Of a DNA stretch of 64,000 nt, positions 37,888 through 49,148 are shown one piece after another. The translations under genes and the position numbers were made by a program. The notes under the pieces are model-generated. The model saw only the letters and a list, made by a program, of their open reading frames with translations, was not told where the DNA came from and ran no database searches. Positions within the stretch are counted from its first letter, which is position 1. The number at the start of each line of letters is the position of its first letter. The DNA comes from Mesaphorura yosii. Taxonomy: Eukaryota > Arthropoda > Collembola > Poduromorpha > Tullbergiidae. Location of the stretch: assembly GCA_009869945.1 (NCBI GenBank), contig WIXG01000081.1, positions 186,001 through 250,000 on the forward strand, written 5' to 3'.

Positions 37888-39138
37888 ATGAAAGATCAAA
37901 CTGATAAGTCCGGCGCATCACATTCAAACATGTCAGTATCACCAGCTCCAAAGACTCCACCTCTCCAATCAACTCTGGGACCACAATCAGCTGTTCAACC
38001 AATACCAGCACCAACCACTCCAGCGGCGGCCTTCGCCATCAAACCCCGACCGATCATCAAATTCGACTGGCCATTTCCAAATTTTAAGCATGCTCATAAG
38101 GCGTGGAAATTCAAAAGTACTTCAACCCTGCTCGTCGTTGGAATGTTTGGGAAGACAGTTATGCGTAAGTTAGAAATTCTTACGAAGTTGAGATTGGATT
38201 GGATAGACAAATACTAACTGAGCACTCCGTTTATGCAGATTTAATGAACAAGACTAAAATTTACAATGAGGAAACTATGCTCAATGCAATTTTTAAGAGA
38301 CCGGCCGGGACTCCGTTGATTACGTACTGCAATCACGAATCATGCATGGACGATCCGATGCTACTATGTAAGTTTTCAGTACTGATTAGTTATTTTCCTG
38401 ATGGTGACAATTGTGCGAAGTCTTAACATTAAAATGCCCATTTTATTGTTGTGCAGGTACATTTTTCAAGCCTAGTCAATTTTTAAAATTTGAAACAATG
38501 AGATGGAGTCTAGCAGCCCATGATATTTGTTTCGACGAGCCTCTCCACGCGAAATTGTTTTCCCTGGGTAAGGCAATCGATAAAATACTCGGATTTCAGT
38601 ATGATAATTTGGAATATGGTTTTAGGTAAATGTGTGCCAACCGTTCGAGGTCAAGGAGTGTACCAAAAAGCCGTTGATTTTGTAATCGATCGTCTTAATC
38701 ACGCCGGGAACTGGTTGCACATATTTCCTGAAGGTGGAATCAATTTGGAAAGAAAGGAGCTGCACAGGATAAAATGGGGAGTTGGAAGAATTATCTCTGA
38801 ATGCAAAAGAACTCCAATTGTAATACCATTCTGGCACACAGGTAGCTAGAAGTTAACACCGTCATAACTAAATTCATCGGAGCAGCTTCTAAATCTTTTT
38901 ATGCCTTCCAGGAATGCCTGATGTATTGCCGAATCAAGAGCCTTACTACCCACGCTTTGGGAATTCTGTTGTGATAAATGTTGGTCAGCCATTAAAATTA
39001 GAAGATATTCTGAAATCTGTAGAAAAATTGCCACCCGTTCAAAAAAGAAAAATGATTGCCGACCTCCTAGAAAATGAACTTAGAAAATTAAGGGAAGAAA
39101 CCTTAAAACTTAGTAATGACGTAAACCAATCCAAATGA
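37888..39138 (+). CDS. Taz: Tafazzin, monolysocardiolipin acyltransferase
   Basis: This is the mitochondrial phospholipid-lysophospholipid transacylase that remodels cardiolipin. Five exons: 37888-38164, 38239-38367, 38457-38567, 38626-38841 and 38912-39138, giving 319 residues. The acyltransferase motif NHESCMDDP holds the HX4D catalytic pair. Family blocks follow: AHDICFDEPLHAKLFSLGKC, then GVYQKAVDF, then HIFPEGGINL and RIKWGVGRIISEC, then NEPYYPRF-like QEPYYPRFGNSV. The FPEG motif is glycerophosphate-binding in the PlsC superfamily. The first 50 residues are Ser/Pro/Ala-rich and longer than in human, before the conserved FDWPFPNF. The FSLGKC|V region splices directly to GVYQK, so the vertebrate alternative exon 5 insert is absent. 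Loss of the human gene causes Barth syndrome. Confidence 0.97.
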
Positions 39139-39172
39139 TTTTGGAAAGTATTAGCAAGATGTATGGAGCTTT

Positions 39173-39178
39173 AATAAA
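39173..39178 (+). terminator. Poly(A) signal for tafazzin
   Basis: AATAAA 35 bases after the tafazzin stop codon, with the RIC1 start 434 bases further on. Confidence 0.6.
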
Positions 39179-39612
39179 TGACACAATTTTAGTCGCTCAC
39201 CGAATTAATTGCTAATTGGTAGCCCATTTCTGCAAGTTGAAAGGATAAAAGGAAATTGTGCACAAAGCTTGAGCCTACATACTGCGTGGAAGAAAGACCA
39301 ATTCACTCAAAGCAAGTAAACCGCTCTCTCAAAAAAGTTCATAACATCATCAGGCTAATAATTTAATTATCACAGCAGAGCGTGAGTTCATTTCGTACGT
39401 GGCTGACGGCTGACAGGTTTCGAAGTTCCAACTCACAATAATTGCTGGAGGTAATACCAGTTAGTTGATTGGATATGGCCCAAGCTCATCCCATTGTCAG
39501 CGCATTTGGACAAATTGCACCTGCATTGCGCTACCATTCCGTCAAATAAATTGTGAAACGTGATTAAAATCGAGATCTTTAGTAAATTGCAAGTATTGGT
39601 TAGCTGGCCAAG
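39179..39612. promoter_or_regulatory. Short intergenic promoter interval of RIC1
   Basis: The only space between tafazzin and RIC1, so it must hold the RIC1 promoter and 5' UTR unless the two are co-transcribed. No core motif stands out. Confidence 0.4.
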
Positions 39613-42600
39613 ATGTATTTCACAGTTGGTTGGCCAAGAATCCTTCGACTTCCGGAGTTGGAGCTCGGAAATGTAGTTTCGCAAGTGGTTGCGAACCGAG
39701 ATAAGATAATATTCGCATTGCTCACTAATTCCACGCTTTCCATATGGACCTCAAAGGTAAGCTTCCCCTGATAGTGCTAACTGAACTGACTTAAGACTAA
39801 ACTCCTCTACATTCTCAACTTGTCCAGCCATGTCTTCCAATCGTCAGTCACCAGAGAAGTGTAACATCAGTTACAAAACTCGGCAGAAATGTGAACATAG
39901 TTTGGAAACCGGATTCCACACGTATTGTAGTTGTCGTAAGTTTGCATTGCAAAACTGGAGAGATACTGCTGATAAGGCTGATCTAAGTTCATAATGCCAA
40001 TTTGCAGACGTCTGGAGGCTACCTCATTTTCTACAAATTCAGCACGGGCAGTAAGAATGCCTACGAACAGGTGGATCCAGAAAATTCCAAGTTAAGGAGA
40101 GAAAGCGATGAATTATTCCTGAAAGAGTCAATTCCAGATATGAGTTTGGAAATGGTAAATGCCTTACTCTGATTACAAATGCCTTGACGTTTGACCAAAA
40201 TCTATTGATTTTCTGCCCAGGTAAAAGAAATTGCTGTCGCTGGTGACGTGGTGGGTTCAATCACAATCTTCCGGGACGAGCTGATGGTGTCCACAAACCA
40301 GAATCACATTATCAGATACAGGTGGGATGGCACGATAAACAATGATTTCTGCATCGATCTGCGACGGATTCCCTTCTCGTTGGATCAGCAGGCCTCACGA
40401 GCTGTGCCAGTAGTCGTAAGTCAGTCAAATACGTGGAGTCAGGACAATTTATCTAAAAGATAACGGATTGAATTAGGAACCAAACGTGTATCCGGTGGAC
40501 TTGCAGTACTCTCCTCTGGTCGGTGGTTTTTCCCTTGTCCTGTCAGATGGAAGAGCTGCGTTCCTGACAGCCACAACCAAAGTTTACGATCCAAATAGTG
40601 TACAGGTACGTGCAGCTTCGAATCTCAGTTCTCAGAACTGAGATTCAAGCGAGACGTTATGCTATTCTAAGATCTAAGGCCTTAAGAAGGCTAAGGCGTT
40701 CTAAATCTTTGTTTATGTGACCTTCAGGGTATTTGGGCTCCTAACATAGATGATGCAACGTGCTCAACTGTAAATCATAAATATAGATTAATTAGCTTTG
40801 GACGGAGAAATGCTCAAACCGCTGTGTACATTGTTGAGGTAAATTCCCGTAATTGCCTGGCCAGCATGATGGGTAACTGGGTTTAATGCTTTACTTGAAT
40901 TGACGTCGCTTAATAGGATCAAACTGGTGCTCTCCAAAATTTGTTCAACTTAAAGCTTTCGTCCAGAGATTTCCCTGGATCTCCGGGTGCGGTGCAAACC
41001 ATGGCGTGGACTCCAGGTAAAATACTCGCTTACATTAGGTCTTTACTAAACTAACAAAAGCATGTACTAAACAGATGGTTGCGCCATTGCCGTGTCCTGG
41101 GAAAAAGGCGGTTACGCTCTTTGGTCAGTCTTCGGCTCTTTGCTCACCTGTTCCTGGTCGTGGACCGGAGATCTTTCTTCCAATTCGCAAAAAATCGTTC
41201 GATCCCTCGATTGGTCGGCGGAAGGATATCAGTTGTGGATGGCCGTCCAGCCGAGTTCTGTTGATCATCGGCCCGACTTCACTTTGAGCTCCCGTGCTTC
41301 TTCCTCGTCATCGTCCAGCGTAAACTCGGTGCTCGGAGAACAGTTTTCCACAGGTGGACTTTTTGGAATTGTGTCATTCGTGAAAAGTGCTTTGACAGTG
41401 AATCCTTCCATGAGCCAAACAGAACATTTGTACTTGCAAGGGGAAGATCGACTACTGATAAGTTTCAGCGCGGACTCGTGCATGAACTCCGGCGCTCCAA
41501 GCAAGCCTGGTAAATCCGGCGTTAGCGTGAGCAAGCAAGTGAAAACTGAAGTTGTGAATCCACTAGGAAATAATAAAAATTGGGTGATCGTGCCGGTTCC
41601 TAACAATTATCTGGCCACTAATTGGCCAATTCGGGTAAGTGATAATTATCAAAAATTAGTTGCTGTGTTTTAATTCTCATGTTCTCTTTTAGTATTCTGC
41701 AATGGATCCTGACGGTCTTCACATCGCAGTGTCAGGAAGATACGGCCTTGCCCATTACTCATTGGTGGAAAGGAAGTGGAAGCTTTTCGGAAACGAGGCC
41801 CAGGAAAGAGATTTTGTTGTAGTTGGTGGCATGATGTGGTGGGATACGTACTTGGTTGTTGCCGTCTACGATATCGCTCAAGACCGTGATGAACTACGCT
41901 TCTATCCTCGTGATTCCAAGCTCGACAACAAGTTTGCATACACCAAACGACTCCCGAACCAGATTCTCCTCCTTTCTCTGGACCGAAACAAGCTCCTTGT
42001 GTTTGCCGCTGACGCAACACTCGCCATATTTCAGTTACGGAATGATCTTAAGCCCGAAGCTGTGAATCCAGGAAGCATCGGTAAGTGTAAAATACAACAG
42101 CAAGCACACTTTAGACTTTCGATGTTGTAGAAATTGTAAGATTAATTTAATTTATTCTTCACAGATCCTTGCGACTGCATTCAAACAATTGACATCAGCG
42201 CTCTTTGCGTACATCCGGCCTGCGTCGTGTCGATTTATTTGACAACTCTGAAAACGTCTTTCACATCGACGGAGGAGCAGCACAGCGTCGTCTTGAATGT
42301 GTCCGGCCGACTGATGATCCTTCACCATGAATTCCTGGTTCAAGAAAACAATGAAGGGAACGTGCCACAGTACATCACGCCAACAGTCTTGGCATCCTGT
42401 GTGGAAATGATTTGGCTACCCAGAGCATCACAAAGCTCCGGTTCTCCGAATCATAACCCGTATTTGAGCGAAGCACTGTGGCTGTACTGCGGCCAGGAAA
42501 TGAGGGTTTGGCTCCCACTGCGAGAAAAGTCCCAGTCGTCAGTCCACACTTTCATTTCCAACCGAATAATGCTCGGGTTTCCAGTTTCCATTTATCCTTT

Positions 42601-45495
42601 AAGTGAGTACAAATGCGGGGGGCTTGAATCTGGTTTGATTGATTTTTGTAATTTGAATGGCTTGTAATATTATTAACGGCTTTTGTTTCTACACAGCAAT
42701 TCTATTCGAGAAAGCAATAATTCTTGGTGCAGAGAACGACTCGTTGTCTTATGCGACGGGGACACCTTCCTCGCCAGGTTAGGAGGCAATCCACAAGATT
42801 TTAATGCTGCGGAATATAATTGTAATGATCACAAAATTTGAATAACAGATCCGTACGGAGCTCCAAACGCCCTGTTTCCATTTTGCATTCTCCAGCGAAC
42901 TGTAAGTCTGAGTCTGACATCAACAGGAAGATCCTTTTATCGATATCCTTTACTGTCCTTAATTACGATTGTATTTGTGAATTTCAGAGTCAAGTCTATC
43001 TGCACCAAATCCTTCGACAACTGATCAGGAGAAATCTGGGCTACTACGCTTGGGAAATTGCCCGAAGCTGCTCCAAGTTGCCATACTTTCCGCATTCCCT
43101 GGAACTTCTCTTGCACGAAGTTCTTGAAGAAGAGGCGACCAGCAAAGAACCGATTCCAGACGCCCTGCTACCGAGCATTATCGAGTTCGTACGCGAATTT
43201 CCTGTCTACCTCAGAGCAGTGGGGCAGTGTGCAAGAAAGACTGAATTAGCGTTATGGCCACATTTGTTTTCTGTCGCTGGGCGTCCTCGCGCTTTATTTG
43301 ACGAGTGTCTGCAGCGCGGGCAGTTAGACATCGCCGCAACGTATTTGTTGGTAATTCAGAACCTCGAGTCACCTGTCGTGTCCCGGAAGTTTGCAACTCA
43401 GCTAATGGACAAAGCGCTGGAGAATCGAAAGTGGGATTTGGTGAAGGACTTGGTGCGATTCCTGAAGGCAATCGGTAAGCTGTTTAACATTTCTTTCGAC
43501 TGACTGAATGCTTGATACATATCTACACTGATCAATTATTTCAGATCCGAGTGAAGTAACGGAACCTCATCGATCCTCCATTGTCAAGTTTAACATGCAG
43601 AGTCCTCCGGTATCTCCGAGCGAGTACGACATTTCAATGGTGCTCGGAACGATGCAGGTTCCAAGATTCAGAAGCCTCAGCACGAGCCAGGCTCCGAAGT
43701 TCCCAGACGTCACTTCGCATCATCATCGAGAACTCAGCAGAACGAACTCGGACACAAGAGGAACTACTCCTGGGATGCCTTCGCCCGCACAAACGGCAAC
43801 TGCGAGTTCTGGCGGTGGCGGTCCAATGTCCAATGCCAGCCAAATCTCTCCGTCAATAGCACAGCATTCTCATCAAGCTTCGAGTGGCCACATCAGTATT
43901 CCTGCTAATTTGTCTTCCACAGTGGAAAACCCATCCATCTTCGTAAGCGAGCAACAAAATTACGGGTCAGGAGACGACGGTGGTGGTTCAATGTACGTCG
44001 ACACGATCGTTGAAAAGCACGCACGCCGAATATTGAGCGAAGGCAAACTAAGAGACTTGGGCAAGCTCGCAGCGCATCTTGACTTTTATCTCGTGACATG
44101 GTTGGTCAAGGAAAAAAGAAGACGGACGACGACGGTCTCTGACTTTGTAGCTGCGTTGAAGATGATCCACTCGGAATTTGACTGGCCGTATCCTGATTTG
44201 TGTGCGGGACAGGCTCATCACAGCCGCACTCCTTCCACGGACTCCATAAAATTCCAAACGCCTGAAGGCGCATCTCCCTTGAAGCCGTTAGTTGTTGATG
44301 TGAGTGGAAGGCCTGGAACTGGAACGGGGAGCAAGAATGGAATTGACAGTGGATACAATTCCGTTCCGGGAAACAACCCAATTGAGGCTCGGCTGCTGCC
44401 AAATTCTTCAAACACACACGGGCATGGTAATTAAAATTAATAAAGCGGGAATTTAAATTATGTGGCAACTTTTAGCTCCTTGTTTGTATTCTAGACTTTG
44501 ACACGCTAAGTGTTCTCAGTGAAGAGAGTTTAATGGTCGACCATTCACCGATAACCCCATCGGATTATTATCCCATGTTTGGAATTTCTGACTCCACAAA
44601 GCTCTGCTTAATGAATTCCAGCAAGAGAGGGATTGAGCTCCGATTTATGCAGCAGATCATGTGGGAAGCAGGTAAGTTCATTAAGCTGGTGCAAGGGTTT
44701 TTTCGTTTCGTAATTTCAAGCATGCTGAGAGCGGGATGTGTTTCTGCTTTTTCAGGAGTACTCGATTGGTCCCTTTTGATATCCATTGCACTGAGGGATG
44801 CTATTGGCGTTGTCCGAACCGTAAATTCTTCACGAGAAGAGTCGCCCGAATGCATTAGAAATCTGAGAGACGGCCTCATGAATCTTGCTTTGTGGGCAAA
44901 CACTCAATGGTAAGAATAGCGAAAGTCAAGCACAGCGTACGCTTATCAGTAGAGGATCATAATTTCTAATGTACTTTAATTGTATTTTAGTATGGGATAC
45001 AAAGGCTTCATTTCCGCCATCAACACTCAAGTCGGTGGCCTGCTCTCTAAATTTCTTGCTGCCGCCACCCATCAAGAAGGCGCGTCTGGCCCCGGTGCTC
45101 ATTTAACGCTCGCCGAGATGAACCGGCGGAAAACGGAGCCCGCGCTGAACTTACAAGCGAGCCGCCCCAAAGTGCTGATCCACCACGACTCAATGCCCGC
45201 TTCAACCAGCTCGCCTCCGGACTCCTCCACACGAAGCAGGCAAGCGCCCCACTCTGACGCTGGCACTGCTACTACGGGCGCGGGCCGTCGTGTCTCTTCG
45301 AGTAGCGTGAACTCGCCTTCAGACGGGAAAGGAGACAAGAGGCTGTCGGATGTTAAATTAAATGCCAGTACGGCCACCAGCGTCGCCAATGACAGTATGA
45401 GTGACTCGGAGCTTTCCCATTCGCCTTCCGGAAGGGTCAAGACAGAAGAGGCAGGGGTGGAGGAGGAAAGCCAGTCGATATGCGTAATTGTGTGA
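39613..45495 (+). CDS. RIC1: RIC1, guanine-nucleotide exchange factor subunit for Rab6
   Basis: RIC1 pairs with RGP1 to activate Rab6 in retrograde transport to the Golgi. Seventeen exons give 1,552 residues (human about 1,420): 39613-39756, 39828-39935, 40008-40154, 40221-40415, 40477-40605, 40728-40838, 40917-41016, 41075-41634, 41693-42080, 42165-42602, 42697-42777, 42849-42901, 42988-43474, 43545-44426, 44495-44671, 44756-44909 and 44991-45495. Phases agree throughout. The N-terminal half is WD40-like: [49 protein letters not shown], then [19 protein letters not shown]. The RIC1 domain follows: [40 protein letters not shown] and [20 protein letters not shown]. It ends with MQQIMWEAG...[14 protein letters not shown]. 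The exon 14 region and the last 150 residues are Ser/Pro-rich and poorly conserved. The start is chosen because [11 protein letters not shown] matches MYFLSGWPKRL. Confidence 0.98.
40620..40646. repeat. Perfect 13-bp-arm palindrome inside RIC1 intron 5
   Basis: GAATCTCAGTTCT and AGAACTGAGATTC are separated by a single C. It lies in the 122-base intron after exon 5. A looser palindromic stretch (around AAGGCCTTAAGAAGGC) follows within 50 bases. It may be a tiny transposon remnant or an RNA hairpin. Confidence 0.6.
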
Positions 45496-46059
45496 AGATG
45501 AAAGTATGATATCATGAAATCGCATCAGGCAATCAGAAGAAGGCGAAAAATTAAGAAATTCAAGACTGTTTCGACATACTTAAATACGACATTGTGGGAA
45601 TGTGAGTGAGTGTGATCTTGTGATTCAATAATTGTTAGAATTGGCAATAATTAGATTTATATTGACAGAATAGCAAAAACAAATAGCAAATAGCGATTAG
45701 TATTACATTACGGCCTACATTCTAATTTTTTAACCTAATTTTAGTAATCGTATTCGTATTCCATCGTATTTTAGTCGGTTTTATAACAGATTTACTCGAT
45801 TCAGTCCTTCAAATGCAAATTCCAGCGAACGAACAAGTAAACAAAAGCCAAAGCCAAATCTCAGTTTACCTCGTCGCATCATTGATTCTATTTTTGCGAA
45901 AAATGAGATCACGATGGAATTTAAGACAACAGACATTCGAGTCCTTCGAGCACAAGTACGCGAACACGACACACGAAAAGTAAGAGTAGCCTTGCCAAAT
46001 TCCAAATTCAAGTTTCATTTTCACGGCACGGATAATTCGTGTCAACCTGAGCAGTGGTC
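45496..46059. other. RIC1 3' UTR and spacer
   Basis: AT-rich sequence after the RIC1 stop codon. No exon seen. It presumably contains the RIC1 3' UTR. Confidence 0.4.
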
Positions 46060-46745
46060 GATGATGTTTTAAAACACCGTGATATCACAGTGGTAAATAC
46101 CGGGGTGTGAAATATTATGAAATATTCAGTATGATGACATAATTAGCGTTATTTGCCGCCATTTTCTATGAAAACATTCGTTATTTAACAATGGCGGTAT
46201 TCGTTATTTCTCACTATTTCGTCCCTAATGACTACTTGGCACTATTCGCACTAGTTGCTATTTCTACTACTTCGATCACCACTCGCGCTACTTCTTTTAA
46301 CATTGATTCTATAGGAGCAACGAAGTAGTGATTGTCACTATTTAAGAATACACTCCAGAGTATCTCCAAGTCTTACTTGGTTGAAAGAAAGCTTGGCGTG
46401 ATGCAAACGGAATGAGTTGCAAAATTGCGGGCGCTCGTTATGTTTGGTGTTACTTCAAAACTTTGAGTAGCAACTAGTGCGAGCAGTGAATAGTGAGAAA
46501 TAACGAATACCGCCAATATATCACAATATTAAACGTTATTTACTATTATTCTCTACTCTCCCACTTTTTAATTCGCAATATTGAGCGTTATTTACCACCC
46601 TTTATCCAACGTTATTTAACATTGTTACGCATTATTTCCCGCTGTCTTCTATCATCACATTTTTTCACAGTATAAGGCGTCATTTACCAATATTTCACAG
46701 TGTGATGGGAAATATTCCAAAAAAGTGTGATTTATCGAACACTGA
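46060..46745. mobile_element. AT-rich fold-back element with internal degenerate repeats
   Basis: A segment at 46,195-46,260 and its inverse at 46,468-46,517 share a 27-base perfect arm beginning TGGCGGTATTCGTTATTTCT, then, after a gap, GCACTAGTTGCTA. Outside these arms are repeated units resembling GGTAAATAACGYT with AATATTG, spaced about 40-50 bases, mostly in the right flank. The outer ends carry related blocks (CAGTGGTAAATACC and GGGGTGTGAAATATT on the left; AATATTTCACAGTGTGA on the right). There is no protein-coding capacity. It fits a non-autonomous DNA element or a fold-back satellite. Exact ends and target duplication are not resolved. Confidence 0.6.
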
Positions 46746-47291
46746 ACCTGAGCCAACGCCAACCGAGGAAAGCTGCATCAAATTTTAAGTTGTACTCAGC
46801 AGGATGCGATGGTCGATGGCTCATTTTTCACACTTCTACAATAATACCTTGACTCTTTTCGAATATTCGACTATTTAGCGATCCAAGTCCGAAACGAAGG
46901 TATTGACGTAGGCGTAGGCGGCGTGCCGTGAAGCTGAGAACACCCACGTAAGATTTTCGTTAGCCCTCACCCACACCGAGAAAGCTTGCACCCTTGACTT
47001 AGGTTTTCATGTTCTATTTTTAGGTTCAAATATCATCGTTTATCGTTTTCATTTTCGCTTGAATGTAGCCTCGGCCTCGATTACCACGTTCGCTGAGATA
47101 AACAGCGAGCGGATGAACGAATCGGTGTCAAAATCAAAGCCGAAGCTTCTTGAATTTGAACGAATTGTGAATCGCATAAATAGAAGACTCGGTGAAGAAT
47201 CTTGCGTCAGTCACAAAGGTGAAGGCAGCGAAAAGACAAGTCTAAACTTCGACAAGCATAGTAAAAGCCAATCGGAACCCGTTTTTGAAAA
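46746..47291. promoter_or_regulatory. 5' region of the Mp20 gene
   Basis: A pyrimidine-rich TTCTATTTTTAG at about 47,012-47,024 could be the acceptor of a 5' UTR intron of Mp20. A 127-codon open frame beginning at 47,059 overlaps the Mp20 start in another frame and is taken as chance. The spacing fits a promoter and leader, but no core element is evident. Confidence 0.35.
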
Positions 47292-47984
47292 ATGTCTCGA
47301 CCACTGTGGCAAGTTGCTGGCAAGCGTGAGCCGGAGCAGGAAGCTGAAGCTCAGGCGTGGATTGAGGCCGTCATTGGTGAGCGCTTCCCTCCAGTCGCCT
47401 ACGAGGACGCCCTCCGCGACGGAATCATCCTCTGCAAGCTGATGAACCGACTCATGCCCGGTTGCATTCGGACCGTCAACGTGTCGGGTGGAGACTACAA
47501 ATTCATGGACAACATCCAGCAGTGAGAAGAACCGAATTACTTCGTCAAATCGTTAACGACATTGACGAGTGATTTTACCTTGCTTTTAAAGGTTCCTACG
47601 AGCTGCCATCGCGTACGGAGTTGCTGACGTCGATTTGTTCCAAAGCTGTGACCTTATCGAGAAGAAACACATTGCGACTGTCACACTGACAATCTTCGCC
47701 GTTGGCCGAGCCGTAAGTGATTTAATTTATTGGATGAGGGAGAGGGAGAACTGAATGCTAATTAATGTATTCTCCTTTCTTCTGCTTTCCAGGCGTACAG
47801 ACACCCAGAATGGCAAGGCCCATTCCTCGGCCCACGGCCAGCTGAGCAGAATCAACGACACTTCTCCGAAGATGTGCTGCAGGCTGGCAAAACTGTCATC
47901 GGACTCCAAGCAGGGACGAACAAGGGAGCCAACCAGAGCGGCATGAACACTGGTGCTCAACGCAGAATTATCCTGGGAAAGTAA
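47292..47984 (+). CDS. Mp20: Muscle protein 20, calponin/transgelin family
   Basis: This is a small muscle protein with one calponin-homology domain and one calponin-like repeat, 180 residues (Drosophila Mp20 is 184). Exons: 47292-47521, 47592-47712 and 47793-47984. The CH domain is visible in order: AQAWIEAVIGERFPP, DALRDGIILCKLMNRLMPG, VDLFQSCDLIEKKHIATVTL and IFAVGRAAYRHPEWQGPFLG. The C-terminal repeat VIGLQAGTNKGANQSGMN matches the actin-binding calponin repeat. It ends RRIILGK, as family members do. It binds actin and is expected in muscle (synchronous muscle in flies). The start is chosen by alignment with the family, which begins a short basic segment before the CH domain. Confidence 0.97.
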
Positions 47985-48103
47985 ACTCCTACGCAAGTCA
48001 TCGAGAAGCAACAGAGCTTTTGTTAACTTAAACACATAAGGACTAAATCTCAGTACAATTAAGCAAAAATTCTTATCGCATTTTAATCGCGGGAGTCAAT
48101 GTC

Positions 48104-48109
48104 AATAAA
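48104..48109 (+). terminator. Poly(A) signal for Mp20
   Basis: AATAAA 119 bases after the Mp20 stop codon. The next gene is convergent, with its stop at 48,202. Confidence 0.55.
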
Positions 48110-48201
48110 AGCAGAGAAATTTGACTTTCATTCAGCAGTGATTCGAATTTTGATTTTTGAAGGTCCAGTCGATTAAAAATTTTGGTTTATTTTTACGGGG
48201 A

Positions 48202-49081
48202 TTATAGCTTTGCAATCAGGCGCATTTCCTTAGCGCGCCGAAGCGAGTCGAGTCGCTGCTGCTTGACGGCCGAATGATTGGAGAGTGTCTGCTTCGCAAT
48301 TTCGCGAGTTCGGATCGATTTCTGTGAGATGAACCGCTTCGAGAACGGCGTAGACTTTGGCAGCACGATATTTGGCGGTGGCGCAAAATGATGCGGATTT
48401 TCCGCTTCAAGTTGGCGAATCAAGCTTCCAGCTAAAGATTTTCCCTGAAAAGAAAAGTGCATGAAAATAGGCAAGAGCCAATTGACAGTTAGCAATTACC
48501 TTGAAGAAGTTCAGACACCCCACGAAAGCCAGTGAAAGCCGTTTCGGGCGGTGGAGCTAAGATAAAGTACATTACGTAATGAAGGCTAGTGACGTTCTAA
48601 TGCTCGTGCTTTTGATTGCGTACTTACTTTGCAGGCGTCTCTGACTCTCCAATCTTCGACCAGAGCTTGATGTTGACTGATTAGCCACAGCAGAAGCCAC
48701 GGATGCAGCCGAGGTCGTACTGATCTTGTTGATGAAGCTCACACTAAGCTTATTTTGCCGTGTGGAGGATTTGAGTCGGGTTTGAGCAATTTCGAGGCAC
48801 TCCAGGCCATAATCAGCAAACTTTTGCCAAATTAATTATGCGCATGCAAGATCAAGTGATTCCGAGGCAAGAATTTTGGATTTTGAGTATGAAGTTAACT
48901 TTTATTTATTTAATAAAGAAATGTTCATGTACAATTTATGTTACTGAGGCCACAGCTTTATCTTATACGAAGCCGTTTACAAAAGCTTTTTTCCTTTATG
49001 AAACGGAGCAGAGTTACCAAGTTTTGATACAGAAATACGCTTGAAAATGGCATGGAAAGTTTTCAATCCAGAATTTATCAT
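48202..49081 (-). CDS. Uncertain small basic protein gene, minus strand
   Basis: Exon C (48202-48444) is open for 80 codons to a stop and is basic and coding-like (FAPPPNIVLPKSTPFSKRF, then SLRRAKEMRLIAKL). It has a good TTTCTTTTCAG acceptor. Exon B (48500-48556) is 57 bases with GTAATT donor and TTATCTTAG acceptor. Exon A ends at 48628 with GTAAGT. One phase-consistent model begins with an ATG at 49081 (exon 49018-49081, a mitochondrial-presequence-like MINSGLKTFHAIFKRISVSKL), then 48628-48719, B and C: 151 residues. A second frame is also open through A and B (Ser-rich, SVSFINKISTTSAASVAS) but ends soon in C. I do not recognise either product. Exon C is better supported than the upstream part. 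Confidence 0.4.
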
Positions 49082-49148
49082 ATTACAGTAATAATTTTTT
49101 CAGCAGATTCATTTGCCGACAAGTTCCACCAGTTTAGCAGCCTTCCTT

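Noticed and set aside
41265-41606. Antisense open frame within RIC1 exon 8
   Set aside because: It is a shadow of the RIC1 coding sequence, whose frame matches the conserved protein.
47059-47442. 127-codon open frame overlapping the start of Mp20
   Set aside because: It is in another frame from the conserved calponin-homology sequence and has no recognisable content.
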